Shown piece by piece: positions 53,614 to 63,458 of a DNA stretch of 64,000 nucleotides; within the stretch, counting starts at the first letter, position 1, and each line of letters begins with the position of its first letter. The stretch is taken from contig NZ_JAHEAG010000004.1 of assembly GCF_018596315.1 (NCBI RefSeq), forward strand, positions 248,001 to 312,000. The letters are read 5' to 3'. This stretch comes from Bradyrhizobium sp. SRL28 (GTDB lineage: Bacteria > Pseudomonadota > Alphaproteobacteria > Rhizobiales > Xanthobacteraceae). The notes beneath the pieces were generated by a model. The model saw only the letters and a list, made by a program, of their open reading frames with translations, was not told where the DNA came from and did no database searches. The translations under genes and the position numbers were made by a program.

Positions 53614-54588
53614 TCAGGGATGCAGGATCACCTTGCCCATCGCCTTGCGGCCGGCGAGTACCTTCAGCGCTTCGGCGGTTTGCGCCAGCGGAAAGGTGCG
53701 GTCGACATGCGAGGAGATCTTGCCTTCCGCGGTCCACTTCACGAGCTTTTCCAAGTTGGCGCGGTTCTTCTCCGGATTGACCCTGGTCCACGCGCCCCAG
53801 AACACGCCGCGGATATCGCAGCCCTTGAGCAGCGCGAGGTTGAGCGGCATCTTCGGGATGTCGCCCGCGGCAAAGCCGATCACCAGGAAGCGGCCTTCCC
53901 AGGCGATCGAGCGCAAGGCGGCCTCGGCGTAAGTGCCGCCGACCGGATCGAAGATGATGTCGACGCCCTTGCCACCGGTGAGCCGACGCAAGCCCTCTTT
54001 CAGGTCTTCCTTGCTGTAGTTCAGCGTGAGTTCGGCGCCATGGGCTTTGGCGAATTCGAGTTTCTCGTCCGATGACGCGCAGGCGATCACCTTCAGCCCC
54101 ATCAGCTTGCCGAGTTCGCAGGCCGCAAGTCCGGTGCCGCCGGCAGCACCGAGTACGGCAAGCGTCTCACCCGGCTTCGGGCTGGCGCGATCTTCCAGCG
54201 CATGCAGCGCCGTGCCGTAGATGATGATGATGCCGGCGGCGCGATCGAAATCCAGATTGTCGGGAATTTTCACAATAGAGTTCGCGGGCAGCGCGATCTT
54301 TTCGCGCGCGCCGTTATGGCCGCATGACGCCACCACGCGGTCGCCAACCTTCAGGTCGGTGACCCCTGCGCCGACGCTTTCGATCACGCCGGCAACCTCG
54401 GCGGCCGGCGAAAACGGGAACGGCGGCTTGATCTGGTACTTGCCCTGGATCATCAGGATGTCGAAGAAATTCAGCGCCGCGGCCTTGATCGCAATCACGG
54501 CCTGTCCCGGTTCGGCCACCGGATCGGGCACGTCGGCCAGCACGAGGTCGTCGGGTTGGCAGTATTGCGAGCAGAGAATGGCTTTCAT
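53614..54588 (-). CDS. NADPH:quinone reductase / zinc-type alcohol dehydrogenase family protein
   Basis: This 324-residue MDR protein of the quinone-oxidoreductase branch (no zinc ligands) has ALNFFDILMIQGKYQIKPPF and PFSPAAEVAGVIESVGAGVT in the GroES-like domain. The NADPH-binding domain has GETLAVLGAAGGTGLAACEL (AAGGTG instead of GxGxxG, typical of QOR) and VIACASSDEKLEFAKAHGAE. It also shows GVDIIFDPVGGTYAEAALRS. It probably reduces quinones or enals with NADPH in the cytoplasm. The length is normal. It is divergent from the SDR gene at 54724. Confidence 0.92.
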   Translation of the reverse strand: MKAILCSQYCQPDDLVLADVPDPVAEPGQAVIAIKAAALNFFDILMIQGKYQIKPPFPFSPAAEVAGVIESVGAGVTDLKVGDRVVASCGHNGAREKIALPANSIVKIPDNLDFDRAAGIIIIYGTALHALEDRASPKPGETLAVLGAAGGTGLAACELGKLMGLKVIACASSDEKLEFAKAHGAELTLNYSKEDLKEGLRRLTGGKGVDIIFDPVGGTYAEAALRSIAWEGRFLVIGFAAGDIPKMPLNLALLKGCDIRGVFWGAWTRVNPEKNRANLEKLVKWTAEGKISSHVDRTFPLAQTAEALKVLAGRKAMGKVILHP

Positions 54589-54723
54589 GGGCGCACCTGA
54601 TTTTCGGACCGGGAAAGATAGAGGCTGGATGCTTCTTGCCGGATTTGAAGGCAGGCTACAATCCGATTCAGGCGCATGACCTTATGGTGATCGAAGGGGA
54701 TTCAAACGATATTTGAAAAGGGC

Positions 54724-55548
54724 TTGCTGGCGGGAAAGCGGATATTGGTCACTGGCGGCGGTTCGGGTCTCGGGGCTGTGATGGGACACCGCTTCGTCGA
54801 GCTCGGCGCCGAGCTGATCATTTGCGGCCGGCGGCTGGAATTGCTGGAGGCGACGGCCGCGCGGATGCGCGGCGAACTCGGCGGCAAGGTCGGCGTGATC
54901 GGCTGCGATATCCGCGATGGGGCTGCGGTCGATGCCATGATGGAAGGGATATGGCGCGAGGCGCCGCTCGATGTGCTGGTCAATAATGCTGCCGCGACAT
55001 TCATCGCGCAGACCGAACATCTGTCGTCGCGGGCGGCGGACGCGATCCTGGCGCCGACACTGCACGGTACAATGTATTGCACGCTCGCCGCGGGCAGGCG
55101 ATGGATCGACGGCAAGCATAGAGGCGTGGTGCTGAGCATTCTCTCGACCTCGACGATCACCGGCCGCGCTTTCACGGTGCCTTCGGCGATGGCGAAATCC
55201 GCCGTGCTCGCGATGACCAGGAGCCTTGCCGTGGAATGGGGACCCAAGGGTGTGCGCACGGTTGCGATCGCGCCCGGCGCGTTTCCGACGCCGGGCGCTT
55301 CGGGACAGCTCCGCCCCGAGGGCCGCGATGAAAGCTGGGCGCAACGCAATCCGCTCGGCCGCGCCGGCGAGCATGGCGAACTTGCTGACCTGGCGAGCTT
55401 TCTGATTTCGGACCAGGCCGGTTATATTAATGGTGAGATGGTGGTGCAGGATGGCGGCGCCCATTTGCGCAGTTCCGGCGCCGAGGATCTGTTGCAATGG
55501 ACCGATGCGCAGTGGCAAAAGCAGCGCGAGCGCCGTCCCAAGGGCTAA
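54724..55548 (+). CDS. SDR of the 2,4-dienoyl-CoA reductase-like type
   Basis: This 274-residue SDR has the cofactor loop ILVTGGGSGLGAVMGHRFVE, CGRRLELLEATAARM (NADPH-type Arg pair), and VNNAAATFIAQTEHLSSRAA. The active-site strand is VVLSILSTSTITGRAFTVPS followed by AMAKSAVLAM, where the usual Tyr-x3-Lys reads Ser-x3-Lys. That substitution is known from 2,4-dienoyl-CoA reductases, as are the LAVEWGPKGVR block and the APGAFPTPG loop. A role in degrading unsaturated fatty acids is inferred. The start codon is unclear. TTG 54724 has AAAAGG upstream, while an ATT at 54700 would give the N-terminus QTIFEKGLLAG seen in relatives. There is no ATG in frame. Confidence 0.85.
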   Translation: MLAGKRILVTGGGSGLGAVMGHRFVELGAELIICGRRLELLEATAARMRGELGGKVGVIGCDIRDGAAVDAMMEGIWREAPLDVLVNNAAATFIAQTEHLSSRAADAILAPTLHGTMYCTLAAGRRWIDGKHRGVVLSILSTSTITGRAFTVPSAMAKSAVLAMTRSLAVEWGPKGVRTVAIAPGAFPTPGASGQLRPEGRDESWAQRNPLGRAGEHGELADLASFLISDQAGYINGEMVVQDGGAHLRSSGAEDLLQWTDAQWQKQRERRPKG

Positions 55549-55714
55549 AACCGAAGCCTGCGTTTGATTCGCTTTGGGGATCTGGGACGAAGCGTCGCCA
55601 CGGCGGTGAGCAACGTCGTAACTGCCTTCCCAAAAAAGCATTTCCCGGCTATCCATCCCCGGCGGCGCGAAGCGCTCTCGGGCCATCTTGCAGTCACAAT
55701 GATGAGGGAACCAG

Positions 55715-56353
55715 TTGTCCGTGTTGCGAATACTGACATTTCTGGTTGCGATTGCGGCGTTGTGTGGGGCGGCATCCCTCGCACAAGCACAGAGCGCTGC
55801 TCCGAAGGGCGCCAAGGATTCGGCGAAGGAAGCGGCCAAGCCCGCGCCTGCACCCGCGGCAAAGCCTGGGGCCAAACCTGCGGAACCGGCTGCTGCTGGC
55901 GGTGCGGAACCCACCTTGATCGGACAGTACGGTACCTGGGGCGCCTACACCGCGACGCCGGCCGGCAGGAAGGTTTGCTTCGCGCTGGCGAAGCCATCGT
56001 CATCCAAAACCAATCCGCCGAATCGTCCGCGCGATCCCGCCTACGCTTTCGTCTCGACGCGTCCGGCAGAAAAAGTCGTCAACGAAGTTTCGATCATGAT
56101 CGGATACGCGCTGAAACCGGGCTCGGAATCCTCTCTCGAGGTCGGCGGTTCGTCCTTTGCGATGTATACCCAAGGCGACGGGCTCTGGATCAAGAACGCC
56201 GCGGAGGAAGAGCAGATGGTCAACGCCATGCGCAAATCCGCCGAAGTCACCGTCAAGGGCATCTCCGCCAAGGGCACCGAGACCACGGACGTGTTCTCGC
56301 TGAAGGGCCTGGCCCAGGCGCTCGACCGGCTGGCGCAGGATTGCAAGCGCTAG
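55715..56353 (+). CDS. Invasion-associated locus B (IalB) family protein
   Basis: This 212-residue exported protein has a signal peptide (LRILTFLVAIAALCGAASLA, cleavage near AQAQS). A Lys/Ala/Pro-rich linker (KEAAKPAPAPAAKPGAKPA) is followed by the IalB domain from about residue 68: TLIGQYGTWGAYTATPAGRK, VCFALAKPSSSKTNPPNRPR and RPAEKVVNEVSIMIGYALKP. In Bartonella IalB aids erythrocyte entry, but the family is widespread in non-pathogens and the function there is unknown. The start is TTG at 55715 with AGGGAA upstream. A GTG two codons later is also possible. Confidence 0.88.
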   Translation: MSVLRILTFLVAIAALCGAASLAQAQSAAPKGAKDSAKEAAKPAPAPAAKPGAKPAEPAAAGGAEPTLIGQYGTWGAYTATPAGRKVCFALAKPSSSKTNPPNRPRDPAYAFVSTRPAEKVVNEVSIMIGYALKPGSESSLEVGGSSFAMYTQGDGLWIKNAAEEEQMVNAMRKSAEVTVKGISAKGTETTDVFSLKGLAQALDRLAQDCKR

Positions 56354-56415
56354 GCGGCTTTTAAGCCCAGAATGACGTTGTTTACGGGGCCTGGAAGGCC
56401 TATTTGAGTGTCCTC

Positions 56416-56490
56416 GTAGGGTGGGCAAAGGCGCAACGCGCCGTGCCCACCATTAACGTTTGTGGTGGGCACGCTTCGCTTTGCCCACCC
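56416..56490. repeat. Dispersed inverted repeat, family A (copy 2)
   Basis: GTAGGGTGGGCAAAG...GTGCCCACC and GGTGGGCACGCTTCGCTTTG CCCACCC repeat the arms of the element at 7661-7746. It lies between the IalB gene and rlmN on the same strand, ending 25 bp before the rlmN start. Confidence 0.85.
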
Positions 56491-56515
56491 ACGCTCTCTC
56501 TAGAACAGAAATCCG

Positions 56516-57742
56516 ATGACCTCAGTTTCGACCGTGACGAATTCTACGCCGACGGTGGCCGTGGCTCCCCTCGAGAAGGTTCCGCTCGAAACCTACGTGC
56601 CGCCGGCAAAACCTTCGCTGATCGGCCTGTCGCGCGCCGAGATCGCCGGCCGGCTGGGCGAGATCGGCGTTGCGCCCGCGCAGCGCAAGATGCGCACGCA
56701 GCAGCTCTGGCACTGGATGTATGTCCGCGGGGCCAAGGCGTTCGATGAGATGACGAGCATCTCGAAGGAAATGCGTGCGCAGCTGGAGCAGCATTTTACC
56801 GTCGATCGCCCCGAAGTGGTCGCAGAGCAGGTTTCCAACGACGGCACCCGCAAATGGCTGTTGCGCCTGCCGAGCGGTGACGCGTTCCAGAAGGCGCATG
56901 AGGTCGAGTGCGTCTACATCCCGGAAACCGATCGCGGCACGCTGTGCGTTTCCTCGCAGGTCGGCTGCACGCTGAACTGCTCGTTCTGCCACACCGGCAC
57001 GCAGCGGCTGGTGCGCAATCTCACGGCCGGCGAAATCGTCGGCCAGATCATGGTGGCGCGTGATCGCCTCAACGACTGGGCCGATCGCGAGACGCCGACC
57101 GGCAGCCGCCTCGTCACCAATGTCGTCATGATGGGGATGGGCGAGCCGCTGTATAATTTCGACGCGGTGCGCGATGCGCTGCTGATTGTTGCAGATAACG
57201 AAGGCATCGGCATTTCCCGCCGCCGCATCACGCTGTCGACCTCGGGCGTGGTGCCGAACATCATCCGCACCGGCGACGAAATCGGCGTCATGCTGGCGAT
57301 CTCGCTGCATGCCGTGCGTGATGAATTGCGCAACGAGCTGGTGCCGCTGAACCGCAAATATCCGATTCAACAATTGCTGCAGGCCTGCCGCGATTATCCG
57401 GGCTCGTCGAACGCGCGGCGCATCACCTTCGAATATGTGATGCTCAAGGGCATCAACGATTCCATGGATGACGCCAAGCTGCTGGTGAAGCTGCTCAAGG
57501 GCATTCCGGCCAAGATCAATCTGATTCCGTTCAACCCGTGGCCGGGCACAACGTATGAGTGCTCGGACTGGGAGCAGATCGAAAAGTTCTCCGAATACAT
57601 CTTCAATGCGGGCTACTCCTCGCCGGTGCGGACCCCGCGCGGCCGCGACATTCTCGCCGCCTGCGGTCAGTTGAAGTCGGAGACCGAAAAACTGTCCGCG
57701 CGCGAGCGCCAGGCGCTGCGCGCCATGGCGATGACGGATTGA
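56516..57742 (+). CDS. rlmN: Dual-specificity 23S rRNA/tRNA adenine-C2 methyltransferase RlmN
   Basis: This 408-residue radical-SAM enzyme methylates A2503 of 23S rRNA and A37 of some tRNAs. The Fe-S motif is [13 protein letters not shown] (Cys residues near 151, 155 and 158), in the context [16 protein letters not shown]. Other blocks are [40 protein letters not shown] and [19 protein letters not shown]. The C-terminal [17 protein letters not shown] holds the second catalytic cysteine near residue 383. Length and motifs are normal. It follows a family A repeat, so it is probably transcribed from its own promoter. Confidence 0.97.
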   Translation: MTSVSTVTNSTPTVAVAPLEKVPLETYVPPAKPSLIGLSRAEIAGRLGEIGVAPAQRKMRTQQLWHWMYVRGAKAFDEMTSISKEMRAQLEQHFTVDRPEVVAEQVSNDGTRKWLLRLPSGDAFQKAHEVECVYIPETDRGTLCVSSQVGCTLNCSFCHTGTQRLVRNLTAGEIVGQIMVARDRLNDWADRETPTGSRLVTNVVMMGMGEPLYNFDAVRDALLIVADNEGIGISRRRITLSTSGVVPNIIRTGDEIGVMLAISLHAVRDELRNELVPLNRKYPIQQLLQACRDYPGSSNARRITFEYVMLKGINDSMDDAKLLVKLLKGIPAKINLIPFNPWPGTTYECSDWEQIEKFSEYIFNAGYSSPVRTPRGRDILAACGQLKSETEKLSARERQALRAMAMTD

Positions 57743-57767
57743 GTGAAATGACGCGCTGCATGCTATG

Positions 57768-57879
57768 CGTCATTGCGAGCGAAGCGAAGCAATCCATCTC
57801 CCCGCTTGCCGAGAGATGGATTGCTTCGTCGCTTCGCTCCCTTGCGCAAACGCTTCGCGTTTGTCGCAGGCAATGACGG
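57768..57879. repeat. Dispersed inverted repeat, family C (copy 3)
   Basis: CGTCATTGCGAGCGAAGCGA AGCAATCCATCTC faces GAGATGGATTGCTTCGTCGC...GCAATGACGG, with an inner GCAAACGCTTCGCGTTTG hairpin. It lies between rlmN and the membrane protein gene at 57889. Confidence 0.85.
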
Positions 57880-57888
57880 TGTGCGAGC

Positions 57889-58380
57889 ATGCCCCTGATC
57901 GGCCGCCTCTTCGTCGTTTTCTTTGCCTTCCTCGCCGCCTGCTTCGTGGCGGGGATGATCGTAGTTGGTGCCGTGCTGTATCCCGAGATCAGCGATCTCG
58001 GCGGCGCGCCGATCGACCAGAGCGCCATCAATGTCGTGCTCGGCTTCGGCTTCATCTTCCTGTCCGGCTTTGCGCTGCCGCCGGCGCTGATTGTGGTGCT
58101 GATTACCGAAGCTTTCTACATCCGCAGCATCCTGGCCTACGCGATCGGCGGCGCGCTCGTCGGCGCGGCCTGCTATCTCGGCCTTATTCCGTTCGATCCG
58201 CAGACCATGCAGTTCGACGGCATCGTGCGCCGCCACCTCGAAATCATGACCGGCGCGGGCATCGTGGCCGGCCTCGTCTACTGGATGATCGCGGGCCGAT
58301 CCGCCGGCGCCTGGCGCGAACCGCGGCCTCCGCTGCGGCCACCGCCACCATTGCCTTCGCACTCGCGGCCGCAGGCGTGA
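57889..58380 (+). CDS. Small integral membrane protein of unknown function
   Basis: This 163-residue protein has four hydrophobic segments: LFVVFFAFLAACFVAGMIVV, LGFGFIFLSGFALPPALIVV, LAYAIGGALVGAACYLGLIP and IMTGAGIVAGLVYWMIAGRS. The tail is Pro/Arg-rich (REPRPPLRPPPPLPSHSR). The helix pattern is common in bradyrhizobial predicted membrane proteins found beside rlmN. I do not recognise a functional family. The start at 57889 comes directly after the family C repeat. The PAP2 gene follows after 42 bp. Confidence 0.78.
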   Translation: MPLIGRLFVVFFAFLAACFVAGMIVVGAVLYPEISDLGGAPIDQSAINVVLGFGFIFLSGFALPPALIVVLITEAFYIRSILAYAIGGALVGAACYLGLIPFDPQTMQFDGIVRRHLEIMTGAGIVAGLVYWMIAGRSAGAWREPRPPLRPPPPLPSHSRPQA

Positions 58381-58422
58381 CGGGGGTTTTCATCCCCAAC
58401 CGCCTCGGCTAAACCCCGCGCC

Positions 58423-59184
58423 ATGAACCGGACCGGACTTGTAATCGCGTTGGGCTTATCGCTCGTCATCGGACTGCTGTTCGGGATTTTCCCCGAACTC
58501 GACCTGAAACTGGCGGCGTTGTTCTACGATTCCACGAGCACATCGTTTCCGCTGAAGCAGAACGAGCTTGCCGGCTTCGCGCGCGATGCCGCGATGTGGA
58601 TTGCCTGGGCGCTGGCGCTGCCGGCGCTGATTGCCATCGCAGGAAAGCTGCTGCGGCCCGACCGGCCGATGCTGGTTCCGGGACGCGCGGCGGTGTTTCT
58701 GCTGGTCACCATCCTGCTCTCCGCGGTCGTGCTGACCAATCTCACCTTCAAGAGCTACTGGGGACGGCCGCGGCCGGTGATGGTGACGGAGTTCAACGGC
58801 CCCTGGCAGTTCGTGCCGTGGTGGGACCCGCGCGGGGAGTGCGGGCGCAACTGCTCGTTCTTCTCCGGCGAGGGCGCCACCGCGTTCTGGGCTTACGCGC
58901 CCGCGGCGTTGACCCCGCCGGCGTGGCGGCCTTTGGCCTACGTGGCGGCAACCGTGTTCGGGGTCGTCACCAGCGGGCTGCGGATGGCGTTCGGCGGGCA
59001 TTTCTTTACCGACGTCGCCGCCGCGGGCCTGGTGAGCTTTTTCGTGATCTGGCTCTGCCATGCCTGGATTTACCGCTGGCCGTCGACCCGGCGGTCAGAT
59101 GAGCAAATTGAGGCCGCGCTGGCGCGTTGGGGCTGGCCCGGCTACCGGCTGTTGCAGCGCTGGCGCGGGCGCGAAGTCGGGTAA
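58423..59184 (+). CDS. PAP2 family phosphatase, with altered second motif
   Basis: This 253-residue polytopic membrane phosphatase has motif 1 as KSYWGRPRP (K-x6-RP) and motif 3 as LRMAFGGHFFTDV (R-x5-H-x3-D with nucleophilic His). Motif 2, normally PSGH, reads FFSGEGATAFW, so the acid-base His is replaced by Glu. The active site would face the periplasm. Relatives include LpxE-type lipid A and undecaprenyl-pyrophosphate phosphatases. Activity and substrate are uncertain because of the motif 2 change, although the same SGEGA form may define a subfamily. Confidence 0.86.
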   Translation: MNRTGLVIALGLSLVIGLLFGIFPELDLKLAALFYDSTSTSFPLKQNELAGFARDAAMWIAWALALPALIAIAGKLLRPDRPMLVPGRAAVFLLVTILLSAVVLTNLTFKSYWGRPRPVMVTEFNGPWQFVPWWDPRGECGRNCSFFSGEGATAFWAYAPAALTPPAWRPLAYVAATVFGVVTSGLRMAFGGHFFTDVAAAGLVSFFVIWLCHAWIYRWPSTRRSDEQIEAALARWGWPGYRLLQRWRGREVG

Positions 59185-59225
59185 TCCGGTCTTAGCCGCC
59201 AAGAGCAATTAAAAAGGGCCATTAA

Positions 59226-60641
<1,416 letters not shown>

Positions 60642-60823
60642 GGCGCGCGGGCGTACCTTCAACTTTCCGGATCATGCCGCCGGGCTTTGATTTCTTCCGG
60701 CCGGGGTCCGGACGCCCTGTGTTATGGAGACGTCATTCTGCGGGGATAGGTTTGCCGTGCCGCGCGCATGCGGCGTCGGATCTTGCCGTCCGCTGCGCCA
60801 CCAACGACCGCCGGGCATCGATC

Positions 60824-62584
60824 ATGATCAAGCCATTCGCCGCAACCATTGTCGCCATCCTGCTGGCGGGTTCGCCCACATCAGCTCAAACGATCTATCC
60901 GATCGACCGCGCCGAAATCCTCGTTGGCGCCCATTTCGACTTCAAGGTCGAGTTTGCCGATCGCGTCGACCCGGCGAAAATGAAGGTCACGGTCAACGGG
61001 GCGGACTATTCCGCCGCATTCGGCCAGAGTGGAAGCTTCGTCGATCGCGAAGACGGCAAGGACCAGTCGGCGCTGATCCTGCGCAATGTCGCATTGTCCA
61101 AGCCCGGCAGCGTCACGGTCGAGGTCAGCGATGGCACGCGCAGCCGCAGCGTGGTGTGGACGGCCTATGACTCTGGTCCGCGCAAGGCGAAGAACGTGAT
61201 CCTGTTCATCGGCGACGGGATGTCGCCCGCCCACCGTGTCGCCGCGCGCATCCTCTCCAAGGGGATTGCGGAGGGCAAGAGCCGCGGCAAGCTCGCGATC
61301 GACGACATGCCCCATATGGCCCTGGTCGCGACGGCAGGCTCCGATTCCATCATCACCGATTCGGCGAATGCGGCCAGCGCCTACGCCACCGGCCACAAGA
61401 CTGCCGTCAACGCGATGGGCGTCTATGCGGACCGCACCGCAAGTCCGTTCGATGACCCCAGGGTCGAAACCATCACCAGCCTGGCGAAGCGGCGGCTCGG
61501 CCTGGCGATCGGCATCGTCACCAATACCGAAATCGAGGATGCCACGCCGGCGGCGATGGTGGCGCATACCCGACGACGTGCTGCTTATGACGAGATTGTC
61601 GATCAGTTTTTTGCGGCCAAGCCCGACGTATTGATGGGCGGTGGAGCTGCGAATTTCCTTCCGCAAGCCGCCTCCGGGTCCAAACGCAAGGACGACATCG
61701 ATTATGTCGCCAGATTCCGCGGCGCCGGCTACTCGGTTGCGACGACAAAGACCGAGCTCGATGCGGTGAACGCCAAATCCGACACGCGTCAATTGCTCGG
61801 CCTATTCGCCACCGGGAATATGGACGGCGCGCTGGATCGCAAATTTATCAAGGGCGGCGGCGTCAAGAAATTTCCCGACCAGCCCGATTTGACCGAACAG
61901 GTGCAAACCGCGCTGAACGTTCTGTCGAAAAACGATGCCGGCTTCTTCCTGATGGTTGAGTCCGGGATGATCGACAAATACGCGCATCTGCTGGACATGG
62001 AGCGCGCGGTCTACGACACGATCATGCTCGATAATGCCGTTCGCCTGACGCGGGATTGGGCGCGCGCTCGCGGCGATGACACCCTGATCCTGGTACTGGC
62101 GGACCACAATCATCCGAACAGCCTGGTCGGGACCATCAATGACGATATGAGCACGACGCCCAACGTGCCGCTGCGCGAGCGCGTCGGCGTCTACGAGAAG
62201 GCTGGTTTTCCCAACTATCCGGCGCCCGATGCCGAGGGCTATCCGGCGCGCGTGGACGTCAGCAAGCGTCTTGCCATCTTCTCCGCCAGCCTGCCGGATC
62301 ATTACGAGACCTTCCGTCCCAAGCTCGATAATCCGAACGAGCCGACCGTGAAGGGGGAGCAGGCCGAGAGCTTCAAGGCCAACGACAAGTACAAGGATGT
62401 TCCCGGCGTCGTGCTGCGCTTCGGCAATCTGCCGGCGATGATCGGCGCCAGCGTTCATTCGGGCGAGGACGTCATCCTGACCGCCACCGGGCCGGGGAGC
62501 GATCGGGTGCGCGGCTCGATGGACAATACCGAAGTCTTCCGGGTCATGGCCGATGCGCTCGGACTCGCGGCGGCGGGACCGTAG
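60824..62584 (+). CDS. Alkaline phosphatase superfamily protein (PhoA type) with N-terminal Ig-like region
   Basis: This 586-residue exported protein has a signal peptide (MIKPFAATIVAILLAGSPTS, cleavage near AQTIYP). A beta-rich N-terminal region of about 95 residues (VKVEFADRVDPAKMKVTVNG type) comes first. The PhoA domain has NVILFIGDGMSPAHRVAAR (metal Asp), the nucleophile block ITDSANAASAYATGHKTAVN (Ser after Asp), GIVTNTEIEDATPAAMVAHT, MVESGMIDKYAHLLDMERAV and VLADHNHPNSLVG (metal Asp and His). It probably hydrolyses phosphate esters in the periplasm with zinc. The frame is open far upstream into argG, but the signal peptide fixes the start. Confidence 0.92.
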   Translation: MIKPFAATIVAILLAGSPTSAQTIYPIDRAEILVGAHFDFKVEFADRVDPAKMKVTVNGADYSAAFGQSGSFVDREDGKDQSALILRNVALSKPGSVTVEVSDGTRSRSVVWTAYDSGPRKAKNVILFIGDGMSPAHRVAARILSKGIAEGKSRGKLAIDDMPHMALVATAGSDSIITDSANAASAYATGHKTAVNAMGVYADRTASPFDDPRVETITSLAKRRLGLAIGIVTNTEIEDATPAAMVAHTRRRAAYDEIVDQFFAAKPDVLMGGGAANFLPQAASGSKRKDDIDYVARFRGAGYSVATTKTELDAVNAKSDTRQLLGLFATGNMDGALDRKFIKGGGVKKFPDQPDLTEQVQTALNVLSKNDAGFFLMVESGMIDKYAHLLDMERAVYDTIMLDNAVRLTRDWARARGDDTLILVLADHNHPNSLVGTINDDMSTTPNVPLRERVGVYEKAGFPNYPAPDAEGYPARVDVSKRLAIFSASLPDHYETFRPKLDNPNEPTVKGEQAESFKANDKYKDVPGVVLRFGNLPAMIGASVHSGEDVILTATGPGSDRVRGSMDNTEVFRVMADALGLAAAGP

Positions 62585-62608
62585 CTTCGCACCAGGGCTT
62601 CTTGCGCG

Positions 62609-63253
62609 TCAGGAAAGCGGCGACGGGGCGAACATCAGCTTGACGCAGCTTCGAAAGAGCAGGACCTGCCGTTCGAGCCGGCTGGGATCGTTAAGCGTCT
62701 TGGACATGATGATGGCGCCGTCGACGATGCAGGACAGCATGTCGGCGACATCGTCGAGATCGACCGGCTCTCTTGGCGGATACACTGCGGCTATGCCGTC
62801 AAGAATCTTGCGAAAGCGCGCGTTCCAGTCGCGCACGGATTGCGCGGTGAGCTCGCGAACCTCGCGATCGAACAGCCGTTCCTGATAGCAGATGCTCGCG
62901 ATCAGGCAGCCCGGATGCCCGCTCGGCAGGTCGGCCATCGTTTCTGCGAGCAGCTTCAGTGAAATGAGGAAGGCCTGCAGCGGATCGTCGGACAATTGAC
63001 GGCCGCGCGCGAAAATTTCGTCGAACAGGTGGTCGTTGGTCGCGACATATCGGCGAAGCATTTCACGTGCGAGCGCGTTCTTGTCCTTGAAGTGATAGAA
63101 GAAGCCGCTCTTGGTGAGGCCGGCCTCGGCGATCACTTCGTCGATCGAGGTCGCGCCAAATCCCTTGGCGAGTACGGCGGCTTCCGCGATCTCGAGAATT
63201 CGCTCACGCGTTGCCTCGCCCTTGCTCATCCGGGGTTCCAGAACTGCACTCAT
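62609..63253 (-). CDS. TetR/AcrR family transcriptional regulator
   Basis: This 214-residue repressor-type regulator has the N-terminal helix-turn-helix ATRERILEIAEAAVLAKGFG then ATSIDEVIAEAGLTKSGFFYHFKD (shown in parts), with the recognition helix GLTKSGFFYHF near residues 46-56. The C-terminal ligand domain contains HPGCLIASICYQERLFD, common in the group with the GCL motif near position 115. The ligand is unknown. It is divergent from the homocysteine methyltransferase gene, with 205 bp between them, and may control it. Confidence 0.9.
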   Translation of the reverse strand: MSAVLEPRMSKGEATRERILEIAEAAVLAKGFGATSIDEVIAEAGLTKSGFFYHFKDKNALAREMLRRYVATNDHLFDEIFARGRQLSDDPLQAFLISLKLLAETMADLPSGHPGCLIASICYQERLFDREVRELTAQSVRDWNARFRKILDGIAAVYPPREPVDLDDVADMLSCIVDGAIIMSKTLNDPSRLERQVLLFRSCVKLMFAPSPLS

Positions 63254-63458
63254 GGTACGGTTTCTCCACGGCCGGCAGCGGCACGGCTTTGCGTCTCAGG
63301 GTGCAACCTTTTGAATTCGTATCATTTTGCCGCATCTGGTTCATCCGCACCGCGAGCCGCCTAGGAAGCCGCGACACTATGAGGCACCAACATCGCCCGA
63401 CCCAGACGGGGCCGGGAACGACCTACCGACGGCTGGAAAAAGCTCCGGAGATATTGAG

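Noticed and set aside
63254..63458. Search for a TetR operator between the regulator and the methyltransferase gene
   Set aside because: No inverted repeat stood out clearly enough to report, although an operator is expected there.
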